Shown here piece after piece: positions 18,378-27,253 of a stretch of 36,685 nucleotides of DNA. Positions within the stretch are counted from its first letter, which is position 1, and each line of letters starts with the position of its first letter. A model generated the notes under the pieces. That model worked only from the letters and a program-made list of their open reading frames with translations, was not told the origin of the DNA and ran no database searches. Source of the DNA: Lachnospiraceae bacterium (GTDB lineage: Bacteria > Bacillota > Clostridia > Lachnospirales > Lachnospiraceae); NCBI GenBank assembly GCA_017449745.1, contig JAFTFD010000345.1, positions 1 through 36,685 of the forward strand, read 5' to 3'. The translations under genes were made by a program, and so were the position numbers.

Positions 18378-19648
18378 GATATCCCGTCCTCCCTGTTCAG
18401 CGTTCTGCCGCTCTCAAGTCTGCCGTTCGGATAGTCTTCTTTGACGGTTTTTCCGCAGACCATAACGTTCCTGCCGATAGAGACGAATTTGGGGATCTCG
18501 CTGTCCTCAGCGATAACTACCAGTCCGTCTGTGTAAATATGCGGCGCTGTTTCATTGGGGATCAGTTCTCCCTCTCCGATCCTGGCCCCGTCGCCAATGC
18601 TGGCCCGCTCTGCCACGATCGTCTTCTCCAGAAATGCCCCGCCGCCTATGGAGGCGTCGTTCATGATGATCGAATCCCGGATGACCGTATTCTCTCCGAT
18701 CATGACGTTGGAGCCGATGACGGAATTGAATACCTTGCCGTAGATCTCGCTCCCCTCGCCGACGATCGAGCGCTCCACCTGGGAGTTCGGTCCGTAGTAC
18801 TGCGGAGGAAGTGCTGCTACATTTGTATAGATCTTCCAGTATTCCTCATACAGGTTGAACTCAGGCACGATATCGATCAGCTGCATGTTCGCTTCCCAGT
18901 AGGACGTCAGTGTTCCGACATCCTTCCAGTAGCCGTTGAACTCATACGCAAACAGCCGCTCACCGCGGTCCTTACAGTATGGTATAACATGCTTGCCAAA
19001 GTCAAGCCCCGGCTGCTGCGCATTTACTGTCAGCGCTTCCTTGAGTGCCTTCCAGGAGAATATGTAAATTCCCATAGAGGCAAGATTGCTGCGGGGATGC
19101 TCCGGTTTTTCCTCGAAATCCACGATCTGCTTGTTCTCATCGGTGATCATGATTCCGAAGCGCTTCGCCTCTTCCATGGGCACCGGCATAACTGCGATCG
19201 TGACGTCAGCGTTGTTATCCTTATGGAACTCCAGCATGGACTCATAGTCCATCTTGTAAATATGGTCGCCGGACAGGATGAGAACGTAATCCGGGTTATA
19301 GGACTCCATAAAGCTGAGGTTCTGGTAAATAGCATTGGCCGTCCCGGTATACCACTCCGTTCCCTCGATCTTCTCATACGGAGGCAGGACAGTTACTCCG
19401 CCGATCAGGCGGTCCAGATCCCACGGGATCCCGATCCCGATATGCGTATTCAGTCGCAGCGGCATATACTGAGTCAGCACGCCGACGGTATCCACACCTG
19501 AATTAATGCAGTTGCTCAGCGGGAAATCAATGATCCGGTATTTGCCGCCGAACGAGACAGCAGGTTTTGCCATCTTTGACGTAAGGATACCGAGCCTGCT
19601 GCCCTGGCCGCCCGCAAGCAGCATCGCTATCATTTCCTTTTTGACCAT
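18374..19648 (-). CDS. glgC: Glucose-1-phosphate adenylyltransferase GlgC
   Basis: Catalyses ATP + glucose-1-phosphate to ADP-glucose, the committed step of bacterial glycogen synthesis. The 424 residues start at 19648 (MVKKEMIAM), because GGAGGG lies seven bases before; the ATG five codons earlier overlaps this site. Visible motifs are [53 protein letters not shown] (catalytic Asp), FEEKP and a C-terminal beta-helix. It is the first gene of glgC-glgD-spoVG, has an extended -10 promoter right upstream, and is divergent from murC. Confidence 0.96.
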   Translation of the reverse strand: MVKKEMIAMLLAGGQGSRLGILTSKMAKPAVSFGGKYRIIDFPLSNCINSGVDTVGVLTQYMPLRLNTHIGIGIPWDLDRLIGGVTVLPPYEKIEGTEWYTGTANAIYQNLSFMESYNPDYVLILSGDHIYKMDYESMLEFHKDNNADVTIAVMPVPMEEAKRFGIMITDENKQIVDFEEKPEHPRSNLASMGIYIFSWKALKEALTVNAQQPGLDFGKHVIPYCKDRGERLFAYEFNGYWKDVGTLTSYWEANMQLIDIVPEFNLYEEYWKIYTNVAALPPQYYGPNSQVERSIVGEGSEIYGKVFNSVIGSNVMIGENTVIRDSIIMNDASIGGGAFLEKTIVAERASIGDGARIGEGELIPNETAPHIYTDGLVVIAEDSEIPKFVSIGRNVMVCGKTVKEDYPNGRLESGRTLNREDGIS

Positions 19649-19671
19649 AACACTACCCTCCATTGAACCTC

Positions 19672-19680
19672 ATTATAGCA
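19672..19680 (-). promoter_or_regulatory. Extended -10 promoter of glgC
   Basis: On the minus strand TGCTATAAT gives a perfect -10 with the TGn extension; no good -35 lies 16-18 bp upstream. The predicted start is near 19665, leaving a leader of only about 17 nt. Confidence 0.65.
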
Positions 19681-19893
19681 CACCAATCTTTTGAAAGGAA
19701 CCGCTTCTTATCAAGATGTATTGCCATATTCTACAAAGAATAAGGCTCCTTGAAACGTTTTTTGTACATATTTAAATGTGCTGGGAAAAGATATCTGTTT
19801 CTTCTTATAAAAATGCACAGAGTATGGAAGCCGTTCCCGGATCCGTCTGCCGGCTGGCCGATTTGTTCTTACCATCTTGGAATTTGGGGCAAA

Positions 19894-19922
19894 TTGCATT
19901 ATGATGTACGTGTATTTTATAC
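19894..19922 (+). promoter_or_regulatory. Possible promoter of murC
   Basis: TTGCAT (19894-19899) and TTATAC (19917-19922) are spaced by 17 bp, 25 nt before the murC ATG. The match is moderate. Confidence 0.4.
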
Positions 19923-19947
19923 CTAAGCTTTGGAGGCTAATACGATT

Positions 19948-21345
19948 ATGTATCAAATTGATTTCCAGCATCCGGTGCATGTCTTTTTCTGCGGCATCGG
20001 AGGCATTTCCATGAGCGGGCTCGCTGAGATCCTCAAGAGCCGCGGCTTTACCGTATCCGGTTCTGACCGGGCTGAATCTTCCATCACAGACAAACTGTCG
20101 CAGGGAGGTGTGCGTGTCCTGATCGGGCAGCGCTCCGAGAACATAACTCCCGATATCGATCTTGTGGTCTTTACCAGCGCGATCCATCCGGATAATCCCG
20201 AGTATATCAGGACTTCCGAGCTGAATATTCCCTCCCTCACGAGGGCGGAACTGCTCGGCCAGATCATGAAGAACTACTCCATGCCCGTAGCCGTCAGCGG
20301 AACGCACGGCAAAACGACGACGACGTCCATGATCTCCGAGATCCTGCTCGACGCGGATACAGACCCGACCCTTTCCATCGGCGGAAACCTGCCGAGCATA
20401 GGCGGAAACGTCCGCGTGGGCGGCTCCGGCTATTTTGTCGCCGAGGCCTGTGAGTACACCAACAGTTTCCTTTCCTTCTATCCCAGGATCAGCATCATCC
20501 TGAACATCGATGCCGATCATCTGGATTTCTTTAAGGATCTGAATGATATCAGGAATTCGTTCCGCAAATTCGCACAGCTCACGCCGGCAGACGGGGCACT
20601 GATCATCAATGCGGACATACCTGACCTGCAGGAGATCACGGAAGGCCTTTCCTGCAAGGTGATCACATACGGAAGAGACCCGTCCTGTGATTACTGGGCA
20701 GAAGACATCCGTTTTGACGGCGGTGCTCACCCCGATTTTCTCCTCTGCAGGCGTCTTGAGGACGGAACCGTGCTGCGGCGCCATGTCCGCCTCGGCGTGA
20801 CAGGAGAGCACAATGTATTCAACTCCCTGGCAGCTGCTGCGGCAGCAGATCTGCTGGAGATCCCTGCGGCGCACGTCGACAGCGCTCTTGAGCGTTTCAC
20901 CGGCACGGACCGGCGCTTCCAGCTCAAAGGAAAGATTGGCGGCATAACGATCCTGGATGACTACGCTCATCATCCGACGGAGATCGCCGCGACCCTGCGC
21001 AGTGCAAAAGCTACCGGCCATAAACGTGTCGTCTGCGTTTTCCAGCCGCACACATACAGCCGGACAAAGTCGCTCTTTGATGAGTTTGCCCATGCCCTCA
21101 GCGCGGCGGATCTGTGTATCCTGGCTGATATTTACGCAGCCCGGGAGACAGACACTTTAGGCGTCAGCTCCAGGATGCTCGCAGACCGCATCAATGAGAC
21201 GGGCGGCAGCGCTCTTTACCTGCCCTCGTTTGAAGAAATCGAAAATTACATTCGTAAAAATTGCCAAGAGGATGATCTGTTGATAACCATGGGCGCCGGA
21301 AATGTTTATGAAATCGGGGATCATCTGCTCAGTTCCGGCAGCTGA
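19948..21345 (+). CDS. murC: UDP-N-acetylmuramate--L-alanine ligase (MurC)
   Basis: Adds the first amino acid, L-alanine, to UDP-MurNAc. The 465 residues show the Rossmann-like GIGGISMSG (17-25), the P-loop GTHGKTTTTS (118-127), EACEYTNSFL, INIDADHLD-like metal segment (NIDADHLDFF), HNVFNSLAAAAAA and the C-terminal DDYAHHPTEI and FQPHTYSRT signatures. Start is the ATG at 19948 (MYQIDF): GGAGG precedes it, whereas the upstream TTG overlaps that site. It is divergent from glgC and followed by a 249-nt gap before dnaD. It is on the opposite strand from ddl and murF, so wall-precursor genes are dispersed here. Confidence 0.96.
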   Translation: MYQIDFQHPVHVFFCGIGGISMSGLAEILKSRGFTVSGSDRAESSITDKLSQGGVRVLIGQRSENITPDIDLVVFTSAIHPDNPEYIRTSELNIPSLTRAELLGQIMKNYSMPVAVSGTHGKTTTTSMISEILLDADTDPTLSIGGNLPSIGGNVRVGGSGYFVAEACEYTNSFLSFYPRISIILNIDADHLDFFKDLNDIRNSFRKFAQLTPADGALIINADIPDLQEITEGLSCKVITYGRDPSCDYWAEDIRFDGGAHPDFLLCRRLEDGTVLRRHVRLGVTGEHNVFNSLAAAAAADLLEIPAAHVDSALERFTGTDRRFQLKGKIGGITILDDYAHHPTEIAATLRSAKATGHKRVVCVFQPHTYSRTKSLFDEFAHALSAADLCILADIYAARETDTLGVSSRMLADRINETGGSALYLPSFEEIENYIRKNCQEDDLLITMGAGNVYEIGDHLLSSGS

Positions 21346-21352
21346 GAGCCCG

Positions 21353-21439
21353 GTTATCCCCGGTTTTCACCTTCGGATGGGCCTTCCGGAATGTGGATAT
21401 CCTGCTGCCCGTTTTCAACATAAAACGGACTTATCCACA
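21353..21439. promoter_or_regulatory. Cluster of DnaA-box-like sites upstream of dnaD
   Basis: A perfect TTATCCACA is at 21431-21439 (+). TGTGGATAT at 21392-21400 is an 8/9 match in the opposite orientation. TTATCCCCG at 21353-21361 is a weaker 7/9 match. They fall within 87 bp in the gap ahead of two replication-initiation genes, suggesting DnaA binding there. Confidence 0.5.
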
Positions 21440-21476
21440 ATTTTCGCAAATTCCCCTTTTCCAACGGTTTTCCGTC

Positions 21477-21500
21477 CCGGATTTTTGCCTCCGGTTTTCT
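21477..21500 (+). terminator. Weak terminator candidate between murC and dnaD
   Basis: A 5-bp stem CCGGA/TCCGG with an 8-nt loop is followed by TTTTCTT. It is short, and read-through into dnaD is plausible. Confidence 0.35.
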
Positions 21501-21594
21501 TGGCACTTTTACCATTTCGGGAGAGGAAGAGTTTATGATATACTCTCGATTGTCCTGAAAAAACGGATAGGAGAACATGTTAACGGGGAATGAT

Positions 21595-22407
21595 ATGGGA
21601 GCTTTTGCCATTTACAACGAAGCAAAGGCAGATTCGACTCTGATCTCGAATCTGTTTATCGATGAATATATGAAGGACGCCAACGACGCCCAGATCAAGA
21701 TCTATCTGTATCTTGTGCGGCAGATGAGCGCCGGTCTTACGACCAGCATCAGCGAGATGGCGGATCTTTTTAATCATACGGAACGGGAAGTCCTTCGGTC
21801 TCTGAAATACTGGGAGAAAAAAGGCCTTCTTGTGCTGGAAACAGATGCGCACGGCACTCTTTCCAGCATCCATCTGTGCGAGCTGCACAGGCAGGAGGCT
21901 GCAAATGAGAGCCACGTCATTTCGATTCTGCCCAAGCTGGAGCCTGCTGCTGCTTCGGAAACGGAGCAGTCCCTCGAATCCGGGCCTGAGGAGGAACCTT
22001 CCGCTCCTCCGAAAAAGAAAGTTTCCAGGCCCGTCTGCAGCTCGGAGGATATGGTGCGCAAGCGCGAGCTTCTGTTCATTGTAGAACAGTATATCGGCAA
22101 GCCCCTCTCTCCTTCCGAGATCCAGTCGATCTGCTATATGACAGACCAGCTGCATTTTTCAGATGAACTTGTGGATTACCTTGTGGCCTACTGTGTCGGT
22201 CTCGGCAAGAAAGATTTCCGCTATATTGAAAAAGTAGCCCTGAACTGGGCCGAACAGGGGATCACAACAGCAGGACAGGCTCAGAAAGCCGTCTATTCCA
22301 CACGCAAAAAGAAGCGGGCGCCTTCCGGAAAGGTCAGCAACAGCTTCAACAAAATTGAACAGCACGACTATAACTTTGCCGAGATAGAAGAACAGATCCT
22401 TCGTTAA
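21595..22407 (+). CDS. DnaD-domain replication initiation protein
   Basis: DnaD-like proteins remodel DNA and help load the replicative helicase in Firmicutes. The 270 residues start at MGAFAIYNEA (21595), with GGGGA at good spacing; an upstream ATG (21577) has its Shine-Dalgarno only three bases away. Residues 30-90 form a winged-helix region (ISEMADLFNHTEREVLRSLKYWEKKG split across 52-77). Residues 100-145 are a Pro/Glu/Ser-rich linker. A DnaB_2/DnaD C-terminal domain spans roughly 155-235, ending in the YIEKVALNWAEQGITT signature. Just downstream (2 nt) is the helicase loader. The DnaA-box-like cluster lies 156 nt upstream. Confidence 0.9.
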   Translation: MGAFAIYNEAKADSTLISNLFIDEYMKDANDAQIKIYLYLVRQMSAGLTTSISEMADLFNHTEREVLRSLKYWEKKGLLVLETDAHGTLSSIHLCELHRQEAANESHVISILPKLEPAAASETEQSLESGPEEEPSAPPKKKVSRPVCSSEDMVRKRELLFIVEQYIGKPLSPSEIQSICYMTDQLHFSDELVDYLVAYCVGLGKKDFRYIEKVALNWAEQGITTAGQAQKAVYSTRKKKRAPSGKVSNSFNKIEQHDYNFAEIEEQILR

Positions 22408-22409
22408 TT

Positions 22410-23405
22410 ATGGCCTTATCCAGAGAACAATACGATAATATCATGTTGGAGTACTCCCGGATCCGGGACGAGCACAGGCACGAGCTGACGCGCCGCAGGA
22501 ACCTGGTCTATGCCAGGATCCCTGAATTTCGCGAACTCGAGTCTGCGGTGCCCTCCCGCGCGGCGCAGTCCCTGCAGGAGCTGTTGGGAGAAGAGTCGGA
22601 TGCGGTAAACGTCCGCTCAAAGCTCCAGGAGGATCTCGAGCAGCTGCGGCTCCGCAGGGAGGCTCTGCTCACCGGGCACGGTTTTCCTGCCGATTACCTG
22701 GAGATGACTTATGCGTGCCCGCACTGCCATGATACTGGTTATATCGACGGGCAGAAGTGCCAGTGCCTGCGCGCCAGGGAGGTGCGTCTTCTTTATGACC
22801 AGTCGCATCTTCGGGAACTGACGGCGGCAAATAACTTTTCCGTCCTTTCCACGGAGTTTTATCAGGGCGAGGATCTTGACCGCTTCCGCCGCGCATGGCA
22901 GGCCACATGGAATTTTGTAAATAATTTCGATTCGGACTATGAAAATCTCTATTTCTATGGTACAGTCGGTACCGGAAAATCGTTTCTGTCGATCTGCGCA
23001 GCAAAAGAGCTGATCCAGAGCGGGCATTCCGTTCTGTATTTCAGCGCCGCTGCTCTGTTTGAAAAACTATCTGCCCTGGCTTTTAATTACCAGAATAAAG
23101 AGGAATACCGTACGTTCGCCGAGGATCTCGCTGATGTCCAGCTGCTGATCATCGACGATCTTGGCACGGAACTGGCGAGCAGTTTTGTCTCCGGACAGCT
23201 GTTCTCCATTATTAATGAGCGGCATCTTCGCAGAAGATCAACGATCATTTCTACTAATCTGTCACTTGAAGATCTGCGCAACCGGTATTCGGACCGGGTC
23301 TGTTCGCGGATCATAAGCGGATATACAGCATGCAAGCTGACAGGTCCTGACATCAGGATCATCAAGAAAGTGAGGAATAATGGAGCCAATAACAAGACGA
23401 AGTGA
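22410..23405 (+). CDS. DnaC/DnaI-type helicase loader ATPase
   Basis: AAA+ protein that loads DnaB-type helicase at origins. The 331 residues show an N-terminal coiled region (1-95), a zinc-ribbon-like CPHCHDTG..CQC (C103, C106, C117, C119), Walker A GTVGTGKS (184-191), Walker B LLIIDDLG (235-242) and a sensor STN (281-283). The order matches DnaI-type loaders with an N-terminal zinc-binding helicase-interaction domain, rather than IstB, which lacks the zinc motif; no transposase is nearby. It starts 2 nt after dnaD and overlaps the start of prs by 26 nt, so the three genes are probably co-expressed. Confidence 0.92.
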   Translation: MALSREQYDNIMLEYSRIRDEHRHELTRRRNLVYARIPEFRELESAVPSRAAQSLQELLGEESDAVNVRSKLQEDLEQLRLRREALLTGHGFPADYLEMTYACPHCHDTGYIDGQKCQCLRAREVRLLYDQSHLRELTAANNFSVLSTEFYQGEDLDRFRRAWQATWNFVNNFDSDYENLYFYGTVGTGKSFLSICAAKELIQSGHSVLYFSAAALFEKLSALAFNYQNKEEYRTFAEDLADVQLLIIDDLGTELASSFVSGQLFSIINERHLRRRSTIISTNLSLEDLRNRYSDRVCSRIISGYTACKLTGPDIRIIKKVRNNGANNKTK

Positions 23406-24588
23406 CAAACGCAGTCTGGAGTCGATCCCTGCCGGAAGTTTGGGCCTGATCCCGTTAAAAGGATGCCAGGAAATGGGCCGGGAGATCGATGAATACCTGA
23501 CCCGCTGGAGAGCGGAAAGGGAAAGCGAGCACAAGAGCAGTCTCGCCTTTGCCGGTTACCAGCGCCCTACCTACATCATCGACTGCGATCTTCCCCGTTT
23601 CGGGACCGGTGAAGGAAAGGGTGTCATGAAGCAGTCGGTGCGCGGCATGGATCTGTATTTCCTGGTCGACGTCGTCAATTACAGCATGACATACAAGCTC
23701 TTCGGCCAGCAGAACCATATGTCTCCGGACGATCATTTTCAGAATCTCAAGCGCGCTATAGCTGCAGTCGGTGGAAAGGCAAGACGCATCACCGTGATCA
23801 TGCCCTACCTTTATGAAGGACGCCAGCACAAAAGAGAGATGCGCGAGTCCCTTGACTGCGCGATCGCACTCCAGGAACTGATCCGGATGGGCGTCGATAA
23901 TATCATCACCTTCGATGCGCACGATCCCCGCGTCCAGAACGCGATCCCGCTTTCCGGTTTCGATACCGTACAGCCCGCCTATCAGTTTATGAAAGGCCTG
24001 CTGATGCACGTAGATGACCTTAACATCGATGCCGGCCACATGATGGTGATCAGCCCCGACGAGGCAGGCATGAAGAGAGCTGTCTACATCGCCAACGTGC
24101 TGGGTCTTGACATGGGCATGTTCTATAAGCGCCGGGATTATACGACTCTCGTGAACGGACAGAATCCTGTTCTGGCACATGAATTCCTGGGCTCCTCTGT
24201 AGAGGGCAAGGACATGATCATCATCGACGACATGATCTCTTCCGGGGACAGCATTCTGGAAGTAGCCAAAGGCCTGAAGGACAGGGGAGCCTCCAGGATT
24301 TTCATCTTCTCCACGTTCGGCCTGTTCACCCAGGGCATGGATATTTTCGACAGAGCTTACAAAGAGGGCCTTTTCGATTATGTCCTGACGACCAACCTGA
24401 TCTACCAGACTCCCGAGCTCCTGCTCCGCCCCTGGTACATCAGCTGCAGCATGAGCAAATACATCGCATACATTATCGATACGCTCAATCACAACAGTTC
24501 GATCAGCGACCTGCTCGACCCGAGCACCCGCATCCGTCACATCGTGCAGCGCTATAACGACAACGGCAGGCACATTCTCACAGATTAA
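23380..24588 (+). CDS. prs: Ribose-phosphate pyrophosphokinase, divergent long form
   Basis: Makes PRPP from ribose-5-phosphate and ATP for nucleotide, His and Trp synthesis. The 402 residues exceed the usual ~315. The N-terminal ~80 residues are an extension. Recognisable elements are MPYLYEGRQHKREMRE (ATP loop; classical forms read PYARQDRK), TFDAHDPRVQNA, VISPDEAGMKRA and the PRPP-binding IIIDDMISSGDS (classical DDMIDTAGT). These deviations indicate a divergent Clostridia-type subfamily; activity is inferred. Start at 23380 has a good GAGGAA site and lies inside the dnaC 3' end. A strong terminator follows. Confidence 0.88.
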   Translation: MEPITRRSDKRSLESIPAGSLGLIPLKGCQEMGREIDEYLTRWRAERESEHKSSLAFAGYQRPTYIIDCDLPRFGTGEGKGVMKQSVRGMDLYFLVDVVNYSMTYKLFGQQNHMSPDDHFQNLKRAIAAVGGKARRITVIMPYLYEGRQHKREMRESLDCAIALQELIRMGVDNIITFDAHDPRVQNAIPLSGFDTVQPAYQFMKGLLMHVDDLNIDAGHMMVISPDEAGMKRAVYIANVLGLDMGMFYKRRDYTTLVNGQNPVLAHEFLGSSVEGKDMIIIDDMISSGDSILEVAKGLKDRGASRIFIFSTFGLFTQGMDIFDRAYKEGLFDYVLTTNLIYQTPELLLRPWYISCSMSKYIAYIIDTLNHNSSISDLLDPSTRIRHIVQRYNDNGRHILTD

Positions 24589-24606
24589 TTAAATGCATAG
24601 AGAGCA

Positions 24607-24639
24607 AACGGGAAGGATCTTCGATCCTTCCCGTTTTTT
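24607..24639 (+). terminator. Strong intrinsic terminator after prs
   Basis: A 13-bp perfect stem AACGGGAAGGATC/GATCCTTCCCGTT with a TTC loop runs into six T's. It also separates prs from the convergent 853-aa gene. Confidence 0.92.
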
Positions 24640-24688
24640 GTCTCTTCGCGATCCGGCAGATTCATCTGATACCTGCCATGCTGCTAAA

Positions 24689-27250
24689 TCATTTTATATA
24701 GGTTATGTACCGGTTGCCCCCGCCTTCGCAGAGCGCCCTTGCCTCTTCTCTCGTCACAAGGATCTCCCCGCCGTTAGCCGGGTCGTACAGGGCTACTTTC
24801 TCCGGTCCGTATCCGAGGACCAGCACTGCGCCGTCCTCTCCCGCTGTCACGGCCAGAACGGCAGAGCCTGCCGACGGGTAATAGAGGATCGAGTCGAAGC
24901 TGCAGCCAGTGAGCTGCAGCACCTGAAGGCCTTTTTCCCTGCCTGCCTCTGCCAGGATCGCAGCCGCATCGACCCCCGCCTCCGGATCCGCTGCTGCCGG
25001 GGAGTAGTATCCCTCATATTTTAGCAGCGCATCCAGGCACGCTGCTGCTGGGCTGTCAGATCCCAGCTCGGAGCGAAATCCTGTCAGCTGGCATCTGTCT
25101 TGGGAGGGCTGCTCCCAGATATACCGGCCGCTTCTGTCTACGACAGCCGCGCCGCTGAGCGCTGCCCTGCGGACAGCTTCCGACTCATCCGTATAATCAT
25201 TTTCATAGCCATAAGTCCCATACAGGTAATAGATCTCTGTTTCCTGCTGTGATCCGTTCTGGCTGTCTGCGAGCAGGAAATCCGATGAGTGCACACTCCC
25301 GCCGGAGGAGACAGATCCTGTGAGCCTGAGTCCCTCCAGGGAGAATCCCTTGAGCGGAACGCTGACAAGTCTTCCGAACTCCGCATCCTGCTGCACCAGC
25401 GCCTGCGTCGAGGCGCCTGATGACGCCGTCGTCTTCATGATCTGGTCATCTTCTGTCGGTTCATAGACGACCGCCCCGGTCTCGTCCACTGTCCGGATCA
25501 GCCTGTGCAGTATGATCTGCGTCTGTGTCTCTTCGCAGTCGGAGATCAGGATATTTTCTTCCTGATAGTCTGTCAGGATATGAAGGCCGAAATCCACGAT
25601 CCGTATGTTGAACATCGGATAATAGGCTGTTCCGATCTGGTCCTTCGTCGCATCTTCCAGAGCCGCTGTCCCGTAGATGAAATCATCCCCCCGGAATCCG
25701 ACGGGAATCAGCTTTTCCCCCTGGCCCGCTTCGATCGTTTTCCTGGTCAGGTCTTCAAAATCGAGGAGCGTGATGTTCATAGGAACGTCCTTATCGCCCT
25801 CCGTTATCCAGGCGGCATATCTTCCGCTCTCTGATGACCAGATCTCTCCGGTCCGCACTTCCGGCAGGATCGCCTCCACGGCCCCTGTCAGGGTATCCAG
25901 AGCGCAGAACTGCCTGTCCAGCATCAGAAAGAGCTTGCCTCCCTGCTGCAGGTACGCTGTATTTTCGATCTGCGTACGCAGCATTTCATAGGAACCGTCA
26001 TACTCAATAAATGCCTGCTCGCTTAATGACCTTCCCGCATGCGTATACCGGCAGACGCTGATCCCGGTCCTTCCCTCATGCTGCCCGGAGCTCATATAGC
26101 CATACACGAGAAACGATATGTTCCCGCTGCCATCTATGTCCAGGATGCGGATATCATGGAGCCTGTCCATTTCCCTGCGGTCCCTGATCTCCTCATCGCC
26201 GAATCCGTAGACAGAAACCAACTCGTTGTCCGTCGAATAATACAGGTAAAGATTTCCGCAGGAAACAAAAGCGGTCGTTCCTGCTCCCCCGGAAGGAGCC
26301 GTACGGATCCCGGCATGGGATGTGATCCCCAGTTCAAAGCTCTCATGTCCGCTGCGGATATTTTTCAGATCCGGAATTTCTTCCAGAGTCCTTCTGTAAT
26401 CGATGAGGAAGAAACGCTCCGCGCCCTTGCGCACCCTGTAGTATTCCCTGTAAAACGCCTTTCTTTCTGCAGTGCCCGTCTCATCTTTGAGCGAAAGGAT
26501 CCCCTCGCTGTGCAGGACGACGGTATTGCCCCTGACACTGTCGACCGAATAGGCGGGCTCCTCCAGGTCCTCCGCCTCCAGGGAATAAAAAGTCAGCTCC
26601 TCCGGAGAACTGTACAGGTCTGTTTCCGAAAGATCCTGCTCCTCACTTCCCTGCGTCTCCAGGTACGTCCTGAAATAGGATTCCCTGGATTTATCCAGGG
26701 AGTTCTCATGAAATTCCCTGACAAAATCCAGGGCCTCACTGTGTACCTGGGAATCGCTGCAGATCACACGGGTCCAATATTTTGCCGGGTCCGCCCTCGC
26801 CGTGAGGACCTGCAGGACAAACAGATATTCCTGCCCGTTTTCGATCAGGTCCTTCAGGACCACGGACGAGTGCAGGATCCCCTTCTCATCGACCTCGATA
26901 TCCGACACGGTCCCGTTTTCGATCAGTCTCTTCCCGTCGAGGCTGCGGACCTCATAAGAGATCCCTGAGATTCCTTCCCCGAAGGGGTTTACCGCGAACC
27001 TGACGGTGCGGTCTGTCCCCGCAGGTGTCAGGACACTGCGGTATTTTCCCGGATCGATCTCCCCCGTCAGGCCCTGGAGCACATTGAACTCCCTGCCTTC
27101 CTCTTCAATGGACACGATGGCAAGATGCGGTCCCGAGAGAGGACTCTCCCGGACCGCATCGGCTTCGTTCATGGCAAATTTTTCGAGCAGCAGTACCGTT
27201 GCCGCAAAAACCGCTATGCTGTATATAATTCTCAGAATAGTATTGCGCAT
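24689..27250 (-). CDS. Membrane-anchored extracellular protein with propeller-like region and C39-like (inactive) C-terminus
   Basis: I do not recognise a named family. The 853 residues start with one hydrophobic helix (about 5-22, IIYSIAVFAATVLLLEKFAM) after MRNTILR, so the rest is predicted outside the membrane. Residues ~330-600 alternate short beta-like stretches (GNLYLYYSTDN, RILDIDGSGN, GKLFLMLDRQFCALD, GRYAAWITEGD), suggesting a propeller. The last ~120 residues resemble a C39-like papain fold: a helix ACLDALLKYEG, AVLAVTAG, then GAVLVLGYG and ALYDPANGG. The general-acid His expected before VLVLGYG is Gly, and the Cys position appears to be Pro/Ser, although Cys738 lies four residues away, so it may be a pseudo-peptidase. 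It starts 3 nt after the wall hydrolase stop, implying a shared transcript. Confidence 0.8.
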   Translation of the reverse strand: MRNTILRIIYSIAVFAATVLLLEKFAMNEADAVRESPLSGPHLAIVSIEEEGREFNVLQGLTGEIDPGKYRSVLTPAGTDRTVRFAVNPFGEGISGISYEVRSLDGKRLIENGTVSDIEVDEKGILHSSVVLKDLIENGQEYLFVLQVLTARADPAKYWTRVICSDSQVHSEALDFVREFHENSLDKSRESYFRTYLETQGSEEQDLSETDLYSSPEELTFYSLEAEDLEEPAYSVDSVRGNTVVLHSEGILSLKDETGTAERKAFYREYYRVRKGAERFFLIDYRRTLEEIPDLKNIRSGHESFELGITSHAGIRTAPSGGAGTTAFVSCGNLYLYYSTDNELVSVYGFGDEEIRDRREMDRLHDIRILDIDGSGNISFLVYGYMSSGQHEGRTGISVCRYTHAGRSLSEQAFIEYDGSYEMLRTQIENTAYLQQGGKLFLMLDRQFCALDTLTGAVEAILPEVRTGEIWSSESGRYAAWITEGDKDVPMNITLLDFEDLTRKTIEAGQGEKLIPVGFRGDDFIYGTAALEDATKDQIGTAYYPMFNIRIVDFGLHILTDYQEENILISDCEETQTQIILHRLIRTVDETGAVVYEPTEDDQIMKTTASSGASTQALVQQDAEFGRLVSVPLKGFSLEGLRLTGSVSSGGSVHSSDFLLADSQNGSQQETEIYYLYGTYGYENDYTDESEAVRRAALSGAAVVDRSGRYIWEQPSQDRCQLTGFRSELGSDSPAAACLDALLKYEGYYSPAAADPEAGVDAAAILAEAGREKGLQVLQLTGCSFDSILYYPSAGSAVLAVTAGEDGAVLVLGYGPEKVALYDPANGGEILVTREEARALCEGGGNRYITYIK

Positions 27251-27253
27251 AGA

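Noticed and set aside
19711-21093. 460-codon minus-strand open frame opposite murC
   Set aside because: Antisense shadow of murC; the murC motifs and Shine-Dalgarno are decisive.
22410-23405. IstB transposition helper
   Set aside because: The N-terminal zinc-ribbon and the partnership with a DnaD-domain gene indicate a helicase loader; no IstA-like transposase or IS ends are present.
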